Below are positions 1 through 8,333 of a stretch of DNA of 64,000 nt, in pieces. The stretch is from JADJSS01 sp964490845 (GTDB lineage Bacteria > Bacteroidota > Bacteroidia > Chitinophagales > JADIYW01), in assembly GCA_964490845.1 (NCBI GenBank), contig CAZBED010000005.1, forward strand, positions 132,239 through 196,238. The letters run 5' to 3'. A model generated the notes under the pieces. It made no database searches, was not told the origin of the DNA, and was given only the letters and a program-made list of their open reading frames with translations. Made by a program: the position numbers and the translations under genes. Position 1 is the stretch's first letter. Each line of letters opens with the position of its first letter.

Positions 1-451
1 CACGTCCCTGTTTGGTGTACATACTTTGAACAAACAAATTATAAATATCCTTCTTGTCTACATTAGAGACACTCTCCCTTACAAAGGCTGTATCTCCTAT
101 TATTTTTCCATAAGATCTTGTAAAATGGCCTTTAATATCTTTATCATCAACCATAATAAATGAGTCAAGTCCAAGCGCAAAATGATTGTTTACACCATTA
201 AATTTGAAAGCAAGCTCAACATCACTGTTATACCTGTTATAGGCTTTCAGCAACTCTTTGGATTTGAATATGCATTTATCAATTTTTCGCAGCAGTGAAT
301 CTTTTCCGTATTTCTGAATGAACAAGTCTAACGTATCATCTGTAAGTCTGTTAAACTGAATAACCGACGGTCTGTATGAAGATATCGTTTCTTCAGCTTT
401 TACGGATAAACAAAACAAGGAAACAAGAAAAAATAAGGTAATAATTCTCAT
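1..451 (-). CDS. secreted hypothetical protein, 3' end cut by window edge
   Basis: Reading leftwards from the ATG at 449-451, an open frame runs without a stop to the first base of the window, so the C-terminus is missing. The first 20 or so residues (MRIITLFFLVSLFCLSVKA) form a clear Sec signal peptide with an Ala-x-Ala-like end, so the product is probably exported. The rest is a hydrophilic, Lys/Asp-rich stretch of about 130 residues (NRLTDDTLDLFIQKYGKDS and on) that I do not recognise. It diverges from the DUF4184 gene at 606. Function unknown; the coding call is supported by the uninterrupted frame and signal peptide. Confidence 0.7.
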   Translation of the reverse strand, partial: MRIITLFFLVSLFCLSVKAEETISSYRPSVIQFNRLTDDTLDLFIQKYGKDSLLRKIDKCIFKSKELLKAYNRYNSDVELAFKFNGVNNHFALGLDSFIMVDDKDIKGHFTRSYGKIIGDTAFVRESVSNVDKKDIYNLFVQSMYTKQGR

Positions 452-592
452 AAACAGATTTTTATTAAAAGTCGTCAAAAATACTAATTTATTGTAACCT
501 GTTAACAATTTTTATGCCACATTTAACAGATTCTTTTAAACTGCCGGTTTACGGACAGATGCGACAGAATATAAAATATGAATCAAACATAG

Positions 593-600
593 TATCTTTG
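593..600 (+). promoter_or_regulatory. predicted -7 element of the DUF4184 gene
   Basis: TATCTTTG fits the Bacteroidota -7 consensus TAnnTTTG and ends five bases before the ATG at 606. Transcription would begin almost at the start codon, giving a near-leaderless mRNA. I see no clear -33 TTTG at the usual spacing. Confidence 0.45.
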
Positions 601-605
601 GTATA

Positions 606-1376
606 ATGCCTTTCACTTTTGCACATACCGGGTACATATTGCCTGTGAAAAAGAAATGGACGTCCTATTTTTCAACCTCCGGGCTCGTATTTGGCAGTCT
701 GGCACCTGATTACGATATACTGTTCAGGTTCTCTGAAAACAGATTTCACCTGTTTCAGTATGATTTATTTTCCATTTTTTTTTATATCTATCCATTAGCC
801 CTGCTCAGTATCATTTTTTTTCATTTATGCTGTCAGGTAATCCTTTCAGAGAACCTCCCCTTTTTTGTACGCGATAAAATGTCTTCGTTTTTATCAATTG
901 ATATAGCTTCTGAATTGAAAAGGCATTTTATTAAGATTTCATTCTCTATTATTTTTGCCATCTTTTTACATTTATTGTTAGATATGCTTTGTCATTTTTT
1001 GGATGCCTGGAGCGTAAAAATGCTAGTATTGACCCTCACCAGAAACATACAAACAGCAAATATTTTTTACGGACTTGCCATTTATGCATTACCTGTTCTT
1101 TTTTCACTGTATGGATTTTATCTGCTTTGGAAATATGTGGCAGATGAACGACCAATGATTACTGACTTTAGCATCACAAAGAAACAATTCACCTTTTGGA
1201 TATTGGTCTTCCTGCTGGCTGTGGGCATCAGTATTTTAAAGTTCTATATCTTTCAGCTGCAAGAGGATGGTTTTCTGGCAGATCAGTTGATTATTTCACT
1301 TACCTCTTCAGTAATGCTTTCCTTCTATCTCGTTTGTATTGGTTACCTTTTTGCTAAAAAAATAAATCGTTCCTAA
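606..1376 (+). CDS. DUF4184 family membrane protein
   Basis: This 256-residue protein opens with the DUF4184 hallmark MPFTFAHTGYILP, followed by GSLAPDYDILFRF near residues 31-43. Several hydrophobic stretches (around residues 55-80, 112-135, 150-175, 195-215 and 230-250) indicate a multi-pass inner-membrane protein. The family is widespread in bacteria but its reaction is not known; the early His and Asp residues recall metal-dependent membrane hydrolases, which is only a guess. It is followed after 10 bases by a glycosyltransferase on the same strand, so the two may be cotranscribed. Confidence 0.8.
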   Translation: MPFTFAHTGYILPVKKKWTSYFSTSGLVFGSLAPDYDILFRFSENRFHLFQYDLFSIFFYIYPLALLSIIFFHLCCQVILSENLPFFVRDKMSSFLSIDIASELKRHFIKISFSIIFAIFLHLLLDMLCHFLDAWSVKMLVLTLTRNIQTANIFYGLAIYALPVLFSLYGFYLLWKYVADERPMITDFSITKKQFTFWILVFLLAVGISILKFYIFQLQEDGFLADQLIISLTSSVMLSFYLVCIGYLFAKKINRS

Positions 1377-1386
1377 TCCCTTTAAG

Positions 1387-2214
1387 ATGAGAGAAATTGT
1401 AAACGGGTTATGGATACAAGGTGAGTTATCTCCTATTGAATTACTAACCATACACTCATATATACAAAATAGTTTTTCTTTTCATTTATGGACATATACA
1501 CCGGATACAATTAATGCTCCAAAGGATGCTGTTGTTAAATTTGCCGGCGACATCATACCGAAAGATCAGGTTTTTTCCTACAGGGATACTAACAAGTATG
1601 GCCATGGAAAAGGCAGTTATGCAGGGTTTTCGGACATCTTTCGATATAAATTACTCTATGAAAATGGCGGTATCTGGACGGATATGGATATTACCTGCCT
1701 GAAACCATTTGATATTCCAGCAGAATATTTCTTCCGTTACCACCACAAGGTAGGTGCTGTCGGAAATTTCATGAAATGCCCTGCTCACAGCGACTTGATG
1801 AAATGGTGTTATGAACAGGCAATCCAGAAAGTCACCCCTGAAAACAAGGACTGGATGCTGCCTATTGAAATTTTGAATCAAGGTATTCAGAAATACAAAT
1901 TAACATCCCATATTCATAAAATATCCAACAATGACAGTTTTCCGGAAGTTATGCGCCTGCTCTCAGGGGCTCCGGCCTTGCCGAATGATTGGAAGATAAT
2001 ACACTGGATGAATGAGGAATTCCGGCGGTTACATATTTCTAAAACTATATTTCTGAAAAATACGGTTATACATCAATTACTAACAAAATATTTCATTCCT
2101 CATCAAACCTATGAAGGCAGGGAAATGCTGAAAAATAAAATTGTGCTAAGCCGGTACTGGTATCTGCTAAAAAATATAAAATCTACGTTGAGCTGGTACC
2201 TGCTATCGAAGTAA
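1387..2214 (+). CDS. glycosyltransferase with DXD motif (GT32 / Gly_transf_sug type)
   Basis: The 275-residue protein carries the conserved block FSDIFRYKLLYENGG then IWTDMDITCLKPFD at residues 81-109. This is the DXD sugar-binding region of GT32-like transferases (Och1, capsular polysaccharide and TcdA/B-type catalytic cores); DMD at 99-101 would coordinate Mn2+ and the nucleotide-sugar. No signal peptide or strong membrane span is visible, so it should work on the cytoplasmic side, probably in surface glycan or glycolipid synthesis. Its 3' end overlaps the convergent GT4 gene by 32 bases. Donor and acceptor cannot be told from sequence. Confidence 0.82.
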   Translation: MREIVNGLWIQGELSPIELLTIHSYIQNSFSFHLWTYTPDTINAPKDAVVKFAGDIIPKDQVFSYRDTNKYGHGKGSYAGFSDIFRYKLLYENGGIWTDMDITCLKPFDIPAEYFFRYHHKVGAVGNFMKCPAHSDLMKWCYEQAIQKVTPENKDWMLPIEILNQGIQKYKLTSHIHKISNNDSFPEVMRLLSGAPALPNDWKIIHWMNEEFRRLHISKTIFLKNTVIHQLLTKYFIPHQTYEGREMLKNKIVLSRYWYLLKNIKSTLSWYLLSK

Positions 2215-3343
2215 ATAAATCCAGATACATATTGGCAGCGCTGTCCCACGAATAATTTTGCTGCATATACTGCGCCAAAAACTCCGGATAGCGGTAATTT
2301 TTCAAAAACTTCTCTGTATAAAATGACTGAATTTTATCTGCGATATCAGCCGGATTCCCATATTGCACGAAGTTACCATTGAGGCCCTCTGAAATAATTT
2401 CTCTATTCCCGCTCACATCGGTGGCACAAATATATAAACCACAGGACACCGCCTCCAAAACACTTAACGACATTGCTTCTTCGCGGCTGGGTGCAATCAA
2501 AAGGTGCGCTTTCGTGTACTCTTCCATCACCTGGCTCTGGCTTATTTTACCCGTTAATTCAATATCCTCCAGATTATTTTTAATGATATAATCTTCAATC
2601 GTACCTTTTAAATTTCCATCTCCAATTATCTTGAGATGAATCGGGATATTATCCGCTTTTAACCGCTTGAACGCCCTGACAACAGATAAAGGGTCTTTCT
2701 GCTCAACAAGCCTTCCTACAAACAATGCCTGTATAACTTTATCACCGGCATCAAACCCGCCCCTGACATCAAAGGACAAAAGGCCGTTGGGTATTACTTT
2801 ATTCTTTTCCGCATAGTGATTCCCCAAAAAGTTATCGGCGCTTTTCTTAAGCTGCTTTGTCAATACTACATTATACCGTGAATGCAGCATAATTGATTTT
2901 ATCACCGGATAACACAACAAATGCCATACAAACATTTGTCTTGGGCTAAACCATGGAATGTCATGGCCGTGCGACAAAATAATGTAGGGTAATTGTAACT
3001 TTCTTAACAAGTAACGGGCTACGGCACCGCCGGGCAATGTAAAATTGGCCAGGCATACATCAAACTGTCCGCTACGAAAATGCTGAGCGGCATAATGCTT
3101 GCTTTTTTTTACCCAGTCGTGCATCTCCAGCGGATTAGACTGATGTGCATGTTTCCTCGTGGATAGTACACGAATTATAGTTAAGTTATTTTCAACGTGA
3201 TATTCCGGCTCTCCGGGAAACCAGGTGGTAAGAATAGTAACGGAATGTCCTTTGCTAGTAAATTCTGTGGCTAAATGCTGGGTAACCATGCCTGCCCCTC
3301 CACCTAAAGGCGGGTATTCATAATTTAAGATGAGGATGTTCAA
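2183..3343 (-). CDS. glycosyltransferase family 4 (GT-B fold)
   Basis: A 386-residue GT-B enzyme. The N-terminal domain starts MNILILNYEYPPLGGGAG, the acceptor-side glycine-rich loop of GT4 enzymes. The C-terminal nucleotide-sugar domain has LFVGRLVEQKDPLSVVRAF and the retaining-GT EX7E region APSREEAMSLSVLEAVSCG. Length and domain order are normal for GT4. It probably transfers a sugar onto a surface polysaccharide or lipid carrier at the cytoplasmic face. The gene ends inside the convergent GT32-like gene and lies apart from any larger polysaccharide cluster within this window, so the pathway stays open. Confidence 0.88.
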   Translation of the reverse strand: MNILILNYEYPPLGGGAGMVTQHLATEFTSKGHSVTILTTWFPGEPEYHVENNLTIIRVLSTRKHAHQSNPLEMHDWVKKSKHYAAQHFRSGQFDVCLANFTLPGGAVARYLLRKLQLPYIILSHGHDIPWFSPRQMFVWHLLCYPVIKSIMLHSRYNVVLTKQLKKSADNFLGNHYAEKNKVIPNGLLSFDVRGGFDAGDKVIQALFVGRLVEQKDPLSVVRAFKRLKADNIPIHLKIIGDGNLKGTIEDYIIKNNLEDIELTGKISQSQVMEEYTKAHLLIAPSREEAMSLSVLEAVSCGLYICATDVSGNREIISEGLNGNFVQYGNPADIADKIQSFYTEKFLKNYRYPEFLAQYMQQNYSWDSAANMYLDLFTSIAGTSST

Positions 3344-3396
3344 AGCAGAATAGGTTGTTTCTTTCCGTAAATTTATAAAAAAGAAACCTAATCTTC

Positions 3397-3720
3397 TTAT
3401 TTCTTAGCAGGCAGTTTCAGCAAGAGCGTCGGATCTTCCTTAACTTCTTTGACATAGCGTTCAATATCTTCTTTGACACTAAGAAAACTGGAAATTCCGA
3501 ATTTCTGAAAGAGGTCATCTATCCTCGCCATAACAGAGGCATTCATAGTATCCAGCTGCTGACGTAAATCAAATAAAAAAGCATCAACTATCCTCTTTCC
3601 TTCTTCTTCTGTGTAATGATTGTTTTGTATCAAATCTTCCAGGAGTTCCTTTATCTTATCATTTGTAACAGATGCCGTTCCAATGGAAACGTAAACTGAT
3701 TTTTTTAGTAATTCTCTCAT
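3397..3720 (-). CDS. phasin-like / polyhydroxyalkanoate granule-associated-type protein
   Basis: A 107-residue, mostly helical, amphipathic protein with no signal peptide. The pattern of an N-terminal hydrophobic helix (MRELLKKSVYVSIGTASVTN), an acidic coiled segment (EEEGKRIVDAFLFDLRQQLD) and a late FGISSFLSVKEDIERYVKEV segment resembles the phasin/PHA-granule regulator group (PF05597-like). Such proteins coat storage granules or act as small helical scaffolds. No PHA synthase is in this window, so the granule role is inferred from family resemblance alone. It diverges from recJ. Confidence 0.6.
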   Translation of the reverse strand: MRELLKKSVYVSIGTASVTNDKIKELLEDLIQNNHYTEEEGKRIVDAFLFDLRQQLDTMNASVMARIDDLFQKFGISSFLSVKEDIERYVKEVKEDPTLLLKLPAKK

Positions 3721-3826
3721 ATTTTACACCAATTACATACAAATTTATAAACTTATCCGGTTTCGGAGAGAAAAACATATTAAGACTGAATTATTAATGT
3801 CTTAACCAATTTATGTGTAAAAATTA

Positions 3827-3855
3827 TTGAATTCACTAACTATTCAATAAATTTG
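3827..3855 (+). promoter_or_regulatory. predicted recJ-lptB promoter
   Basis: TTG at 3827-3829 is followed 18 bases later by TAAATTTG at 3848-3855, matching the Bacteroidota -33/-7 arrangement. The recJ ATG is at 3873. Confidence 0.5.
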
Positions 3856-3872
3856 GGGTTCTGAAAAACAAT

Positions 3873-5570
3873 ATGCTTATTCAAAAACGATGGACATATC
3901 TGGAAGCTGACGAAACACTCGTTAGTGAATTGCAAAAGCAATTAAAAATCCATCCTGTGATTTGTAAATTATTGGTATTGAGGGGGATAACCAGTTTTGA
4001 AGATGCTAAAGAATTTTTCAGACCCAGCTTGTCAAAATTACATAACCCATTCCTCATGAAGGATATGGATGTCGCCATCGAGCGAATTGAAAAAGCCATC
4101 CGAAACAATGAATCTATTTTAATTTATGGAGATTATGATGTGGATGGCACTACTGCAGTTTCTTTGGTTTATTCATTCTTTAAAGAAATTTATCAGCAGG
4201 TAGGATATTACATACCAGACAGATATTCAGAGGGTTATGGAATTTCTTTTCAAGGAATTGATTTTGCCTCTGAAAATAAGTACAGCCTGATTATTGCTTT
4301 AGACTGCGGAATTAAGGCATTGGATAAAGTGGAATATGCAAAGGCAAAGAATATAGATTTCATTATCTGCGACCATCACTTACCCGGCGAAACACTTCCG
4401 GATGCGGTGGCTGTATTAGACCCGAAAAGAAAAGACTGCTCCTACCCTTTTGATGAACTGAGCGGGTGTGGAATCGGCTTTAAACTCATTCAGGCGTATG
4501 CCGAAAAAAACAATATCCTTTCTGAAAAAATATACGACCAGCTGGATTTGGTAGCCATCAGCATTGCCTCCGATTTAGTGCCTATCACCGGTGAAAACAG
4601 GATACTCGCTAAATTCGGAACGGACAGAATCAACAGTAACCCGAGAGCGGGTATCAAAGCGCTGATGAGTGAGTTGAAACTCAGTCGGGATTTAGATATT
4701 ACGGATTTGGTATTTATTATCGGCCCTCGAATCAACGCGGCAGGAAGAATAGCGCATGGCTCTGAAGCCGTTACATTGTTAATTGAAGATGATTACGACA
4801 AAGCCATTGAAAAAACTAAAAAAGTACAGCAAAACAATACTGACCGCAAGACATTGGATAAAGACATAACCGAAGAGGCATTTGCGCTGATTGATAACGA
4901 CGAAATCATGATAGCCCGGAAATCAACCGTTTTATATCAGGAACACTGGCATAAAGGCGTAATAGGGATTGTTGCCTCCAGATTGATTGAAAAATACCAC
5001 CGTCCTACTATTGTCCTTGCTGCATCCAACGGAAAAGCGGTTGGTTCGGGCCGTTCTGTTCCGGGATTTGACTTGCATGAAGCCATCGAAGCCTGCAGTG
5101 AGCATCTTATTCAGTTTGGCGGGCACAAATACGCAGCCGGCTTAACAATAGAGCTGGATAAGATAAACGACTTTTCCGTTCAATTCGACAAGGTAGTGAC
5201 GGAACGAATCCTTGATGAACAATTGATTCCTCAGATAGAAGTGGATGCAGAGATTGAACTGACTGACATTAATGAGAAATTCTTCAATATCGTAGAGCAA
5301 ATGGGACCTTTCGGGCCTGGTAATATGCGTCCTAATTTCGTCACGAAAGATGTTTATGATACCGGATACAGTAAAGTATTAAACGGCAACCACCTAAAAC
5401 TGAATATCCTGAAAGACGGACAAGACCCGAGAAACGGAATTGGATTCGGTATGGGGGATTATATGAACATCCTGCAGACAAAAGAAACTTTTGACATCTG
5501 CTATCAGCTGTATGCCAATATCTGGAACGGACAAACCAAGATAGAATTCAAACTGAAAGACTTACGATAA
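3873..5570 (+). CDS. recJ: single-stranded-DNA-specific exonuclease RecJ
   Basis: RecJ digests single-stranded DNA 5'->3' in recombinational repair and mismatch repair. The 565-residue protein has the DHH-family catalytic motifs: IYGDYDVDGTTA at residues 84-95, ALDCG near 142-146, and CDHH with DHH at 167-169, all binding Mn2+/Mg2+. The DHHA1 domain carries FGGHKYAAG near residue 416, and the C-terminus holds the OB-like substrate domain. Length is normal. It overlaps lptB by one base (TAATG), so the two are translationally coupled; the recJ-lptB pairing probably reflects one promoter at about 3827-3855. Confidence 0.96.
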   Translation: MLIQKRWTYLEADETLVSELQKQLKIHPVICKLLVLRGITSFEDAKEFFRPSLSKLHNPFLMKDMDVAIERIEKAIRNNESILIYGDYDVDGTTAVSLVYSFFKEIYQQVGYYIPDRYSEGYGISFQGIDFASENKYSLIIALDCGIKALDKVEYAKAKNIDFIICDHHLPGETLPDAVAVLDPKRKDCSYPFDELSGCGIGFKLIQAYAEKNNILSEKIYDQLDLVAISIASDLVPITGENRILAKFGTDRINSNPRAGIKALMSELKLSRDLDITDLVFIIGPRINAAGRIAHGSEAVTLLIEDDYDKAIEKTKKVQQNNTDRKTLDKDITEEAFALIDNDEIMIARKSTVLYQEHWHKGVIGIVASRLIEKYHRPTIVLAASNGKAVGSGRSVPGFDLHEAIEACSEHLIQFGGHKYAAGLTIELDKINDFSVQFDKVVTERILDEQLIPQIEVDAEIELTDINEKFFNIVEQMGPFGPGNMRPNFVTKDVYDTGYSKVLNGNHLKLNILKDGQDPRNGIGFGMGDYMNILQTKETFDICYQLYANIWNGQTKIEFKLKDLR

Positions 5571-6298
5571 TGATTTTACGCGCCGAACACTTAGTAAAGA
5601 CATACAGCAAGCGAAAAGTAGTAGACAATGTTTCTATTGAAGTGAATCAGGGTGAAATTGTTGGTTTGTTAGGTCCAAACGGTGCCGGAAAGACTACTAC
5701 TTTTTATATTACGGTTGGCTTGGTCACTCCGAATGAAGGAAAAGTATTTCTGGATGAAAAAGACATCTCTAAGGTGGCAATGTATAAACGCGCAAAACTT
5801 GGAGTGGGATACCTCCCTCAGGAAAACTCGGTTTTTCGTACATTAAGTGTGGAAGATAATATCCGTGCGATTTTGGAATTTACCAACTTGTCCAAACCAC
5901 AGCAAAAGGAAAAGCTGGAAAGCCTGTTAGATGAATTTGGGCTAAAACATGTGCGCAAAACAAAAGGCAAACTGCTGTCCGGAGGAGAACGCCGTCGAAC
6001 GGAAATTGCCCGTGCACTGGCATCCGACCCTAAGTTCATTTTACTCGACGAACCATTTGCAGGTATAGACCCTATAGCGGTAGAAGACATTCAGCATATT
6101 GTTGAAAAATTGAAATTTAAGAATATCGGAATACTAATAACGGACCACAATGTACAGGAAACACTTTCCATTACAGACAGAGCCTATCTGTTATTTGAAG
6201 GAAGAATCTTAAAACAAGGTACAGCCGAAGAACTTGCTTCCGACGAACAGGTAAGAAAAGTATACTTAGGGCAAAATTTTGAATTGAAAAAGAAATAG
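5570..6298 (+). CDS. lptB: LPS export ABC transporter ATPase LptB
   Basis: The ATPase that powers LptFG extraction of lipopolysaccharide from the inner membrane. In 242 residues it has Walker A GPNGAGKT (35-42), the Q-loop region YLPQENSVFRTLSVEDN, signature LLSGGERRRTEIARAL and Walker B ILLDEPFAGIDP, then the H-loop DHN. The LSGGERRR form of the signature and the PFAGIDPIAVEDI segment are characteristic of LptB rather than of general importers. The start codon overlaps the recJ stop. Other lpt genes are not in this window; lpxB of lipid A synthesis lies 8 kb away. Confidence 0.95.
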   Translation: MILRAEHLVKTYSKRKVVDNVSIEVNQGEIVGLLGPNGAGKTTTFYITVGLVTPNEGKVFLDEKDISKVAMYKRAKLGVGYLPQENSVFRTLSVEDNIRAILEFTNLSKPQQKEKLESLLDEFGLKHVRKTKGKLLSGGERRRTEIARALASDPKFILLDEPFAGIDPIAVEDIQHIVEKLKFKNIGILITDHNVQETLSITDRAYLLFEGRILKQGTAEELASDEQVRKVYLGQNFELKKK

Positions 6299-6304
6299 AT
6301 ATAA

Positions 6305-6763
6305 CTACCTCATTAAACGTTCATCAAAACTAAAGGGTTGTATCGATAAAATCTTTACTTTGGTAAAATCTTTGTGGGCAGGATTAATTAAAAAATTATA
6401 TTCTTCATTTATCACCACTGATGGTACTTTCAAAAGTAATGATGAATTTCTCTTAATCCAATCATCCCCGATCAATTTAAAGTTACTGTTCAGTCCGCTT
6501 TCATCAATTTCCTTTTTTATAACATTATATTTCACTTCTTCCATACTATTTTCCGGTAAACTGATGGAGACAATGGAAAAATCCATCTGCTTTACATTAT
6601 TAATCGGCATGTGTACTAAAACTTCTAACGCCGCCAATGCTCTTGTAGAAGAAGTATACAACATTGAAAATCCCTTGCTGTTCCATCTGCCTCCGAAAAG
6701 CTTTGCCCCCTGGCCGCTTAAATCATTTGAATAAATGGTGTTGCAAATTCTGTAAACTACCAT
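6305..6763 (-). CDS. RES domain toxin of a RES/Xre toxin-antitoxin pair
   Basis: RES-domain toxins (PF08808) have an ADP-ribosyltransferase-like fold and deplete cellular NAD+ when freed from their antitoxin. The 152-residue protein shows the family order: VYRICN at the N-terminus (conserved Arg), KLFGGRWNSKG, a YTSSTRALAALEVLVHM block supplying the conserved Tyr and Glu, and the late LLKVPSVV and NFLINPAHKDF segments. It is full length. It lies 15 bases downstream of the antitoxin gene, in the usual antitoxin-first order, so both are made from the promoter at 7284-7315. The 3' end is only 7 bases from lptB (convergent). Confidence 0.9.
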   Translation of the reverse strand: MVVYRICNTIYSNDLSGQGAKLFGGRWNSKGFSMLYTSSTRALAALEVLVHMPINNVKQMDFSIVSISLPENSMEEVKYNVIKKEIDESGLNSNFKLIGDDWIKRNSSLLLKVPSVVINEEYNFLINPAHKDFTKVKILSIQPFSFDERLMR

Positions 6764-6778
6764 AAAAATGATATGAGA

Positions 6779-7267
6779 TTATGCAAAAATACCATGTTCG
6801 ATTCTTCCTAATTCATCTTCTAATAGTTCAAACCCAAAAATGGTATCCAAAAATGAAATGGGCTTTTCATTCTTGAAAATAAGTACCTGCGATTTCATCC
6901 AGTTGGTGAAATTATCCAAAGTACCGAAAACAGCTGCCCCTTTTTCGTATAAGCGCTGTAATCTCAGCGCGCGTTCAGATGATTCAGGGCTGAGCAAATC
7001 TGATGGTGCATATCGTTGCAGGGTTCTTTCTGACAAATGCAAGATAGACGCAATTTCCTTAAGTGACAAATCATATCTTTTTACCAGTTGATTGATTTGG
7101 TACATACTGAGGCCTGCTCTTGATTTGTATATCAGACGACGGGAATCATCTGAAAGAATTGCGCTAATAACAGATGGAGAATCATATAAGGCTTCTCTTT
7201 CCATTACTTTAACAACTTTTTCTTTTGGAAGTTTATAGGTGTCTGCGGGTTTAACTTTCCTTTTCAT
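6779..7267 (-). CDS. Xre/MbcA/ParS-type antitoxin (DUF2384) of the RES pair
   Basis: The cognate antitoxin of RES toxins combines an Xre-like helix-turn-helix with a C-terminal DUF2384 toxin-binding domain. Here the HTH is LSLKEIASILHLSERTLQRY, about residues 70-89. The toxin-binding end is AAVFGTLDNFTNWM, then FLDTIFGFELLEDELGRIEHG, whose final helix resembles those of known RES/Xre complexes. I place the start at the ATG at 7265-7267 (162 residues). An upstream in-frame ATG at 7339 would put the promoter inside the gene and overlap the neighbouring transporter. Antitoxins of this type usually repress their own promoter; a matching repeat lies just upstream. Confidence 0.88.
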   Translation of the reverse strand: MKRKVKPADTYKLPKEKVVKVMEREALYDSPSVISAILSDDSRRLIYKSRAGLSMYQINQLVKRYDLSLKEIASILHLSERTLQRYAPSDLLSPESSERALRLQRLYEKGAAVFGTLDNFTNWMKSQVLIFKNEKPISFLDTIFGFELLEDELGRIEHGIFA

Positions 7268-7272
7268 ATCAC

Positions 7273-7315
7273 GACATTTGTCACAAAAATAATACATTTT
7301 GTCCGTAAAAGCAAA
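7273..7315 (-). promoter_or_regulatory. RES/Xre promoter with candidate antitoxin operator
   Basis: On the minus strand TTTG (plus 7312-7315) is followed 20 bases later by TATTTTTG (plus 7284-7291), a good Bacteroidota -33/-7 pair. Two direct repeats on the plus strand, ACATTTGTC (7274-7282) and ACATTTTGTC (7294-7303), are spaced 20 bp, about two helical turns, and flank the -7 box. The first is also part of the inverted repeat GACATTTGTC. This is where an autorepressing antitoxin would be expected to bind. Confidence 0.55.
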
Positions 7316-7316
7316 T

Positions 7317-8321
7317 CTAATCCACAAAATGTTTCTCATTCTTCATAACATTTTCTAAAGTCCAGTCAATTTTTTTTACAAAAATCTCGCTTCTGTATAT
7401 GCAGTCGGATTTATAGCAACTTTTACAGGATTGTGGCAGGCAGGGGTCTGCATGTATAAATGTTTCTAAATTATTGGGTATTGTCTGTTTGATATTTTCT
7501 TCAACCTGTTTTAACTCATCATGGACTTCATTGGCATTAAAATACCATGGAATAGTGGTGTGGCAGTCAATATGAATTTTTTCACCAAATTTTATTATCC
7601 TGAAATTGTGAATATCGACCCAGTTTTCACGGCGATTATTATTCAGGTGTGTAATGACCTTGCCAAGTAAATCAAAATCAGCCTCATCCATAATTCCGGC
7701 GACTGAATGCTTTAAAATTTTATAGCCGCTGTAAATGATAACTACTCCCATCAGGATGGCAACGATATTATCCAGCCATAGTATCTTTGTCAGCAAAATT
7801 AATCCAAGTCCGATCAGCAGGCCTGCGGATGAGTAGGCATCCGATTTCAAATGCTCCCCGCTGGCAACAAGTGTCAATGAATTATTACGTTCTCCGCTTT
7901 TTTGCGCCATCCATCCCATCAGATAATTGACAGCGCCGGAAATTGCAATTAACAGAATACCGATATCCAGACTTCCAATTTTTATTGGGACAAAAAAATT
8001 GTAAGTCGCTTTAATAATCATACTGATACCCGCAGAGAGAATCAGGCTGCCTTCTATGCTGGCAGAAATAAATTCAATTTTACCATGACCATACGGATGA
8101 TCTTCATCGTGTGGCTTTGAGGCAAGATACAAGCTATATAACCCAAAACCACCAGCAACAATATTGATAATACTTTCTATGGCATCTGTAAGTATCGCAT
8201 TGGAATTGGTTTTAAAAAAAGCGAAAAACTTCATACACAGTAGCAACAGGCCTACAACAAGCGTAAACGTCTGCAGTGCTATTTTACTCTTGCCTCTGCC
8301 GGAAATCTGATGAGTTGGCAT
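7317..8321 (-). CDS. cation diffusion facilitator (CDF) family transporter
   Basis: A proton-coupled efflux pump for Zn2+, Fe2+, Mn2+ or similar ions in the inner membrane. The 334-residue protein has the family's N-terminal hydrophobic bundle with LTDAIESIINIVAGG (helix II Asp), the HDEDHPYGHGKIEF cytoplasmic loop, and helix V with HLKSDAYSSAG, giving the HxxxD metal site. A cytoplasmic C-terminal domain contains DIHNFRIIKFGEKIHIDCH. The C-terminal tail adds a cysteine cluster CLPQSCKSCYKSDC, seen in a subset of CDF proteins and probably another metal site. Substrate cannot be fixed from sequence alone. Confidence 0.9.
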   Translation of the reverse strand: MPTHQISGRGKSKIALQTFTLVVGLLLLCMKFFAFFKTNSNAILTDAIESIINIVAGGFGLYSLYLASKPHDEDHPYGHGKIEFISASIEGSLILSAGISMIIKATYNFFVPIKIGSLDIGILLIAISGAVNYLMGWMAQKSGERNNSLTLVASGEHLKSDAYSSAGLLIGLGLILLTKILWLDNIVAILMGVVIIYSGYKILKHSVAGIMDEADFDLLGKVITHLNNNRRENWVDIHNFRIIKFGEKIHIDCHTTIPWYFNANEVHDELKQVEENIKQTIPNNLETFIHADPCLPQSCKSCYKSDCIYRSEIFVKKIDWTLENVMKNEKHFVD

Positions 8322-8333
8322 AAAATTCGTCAG

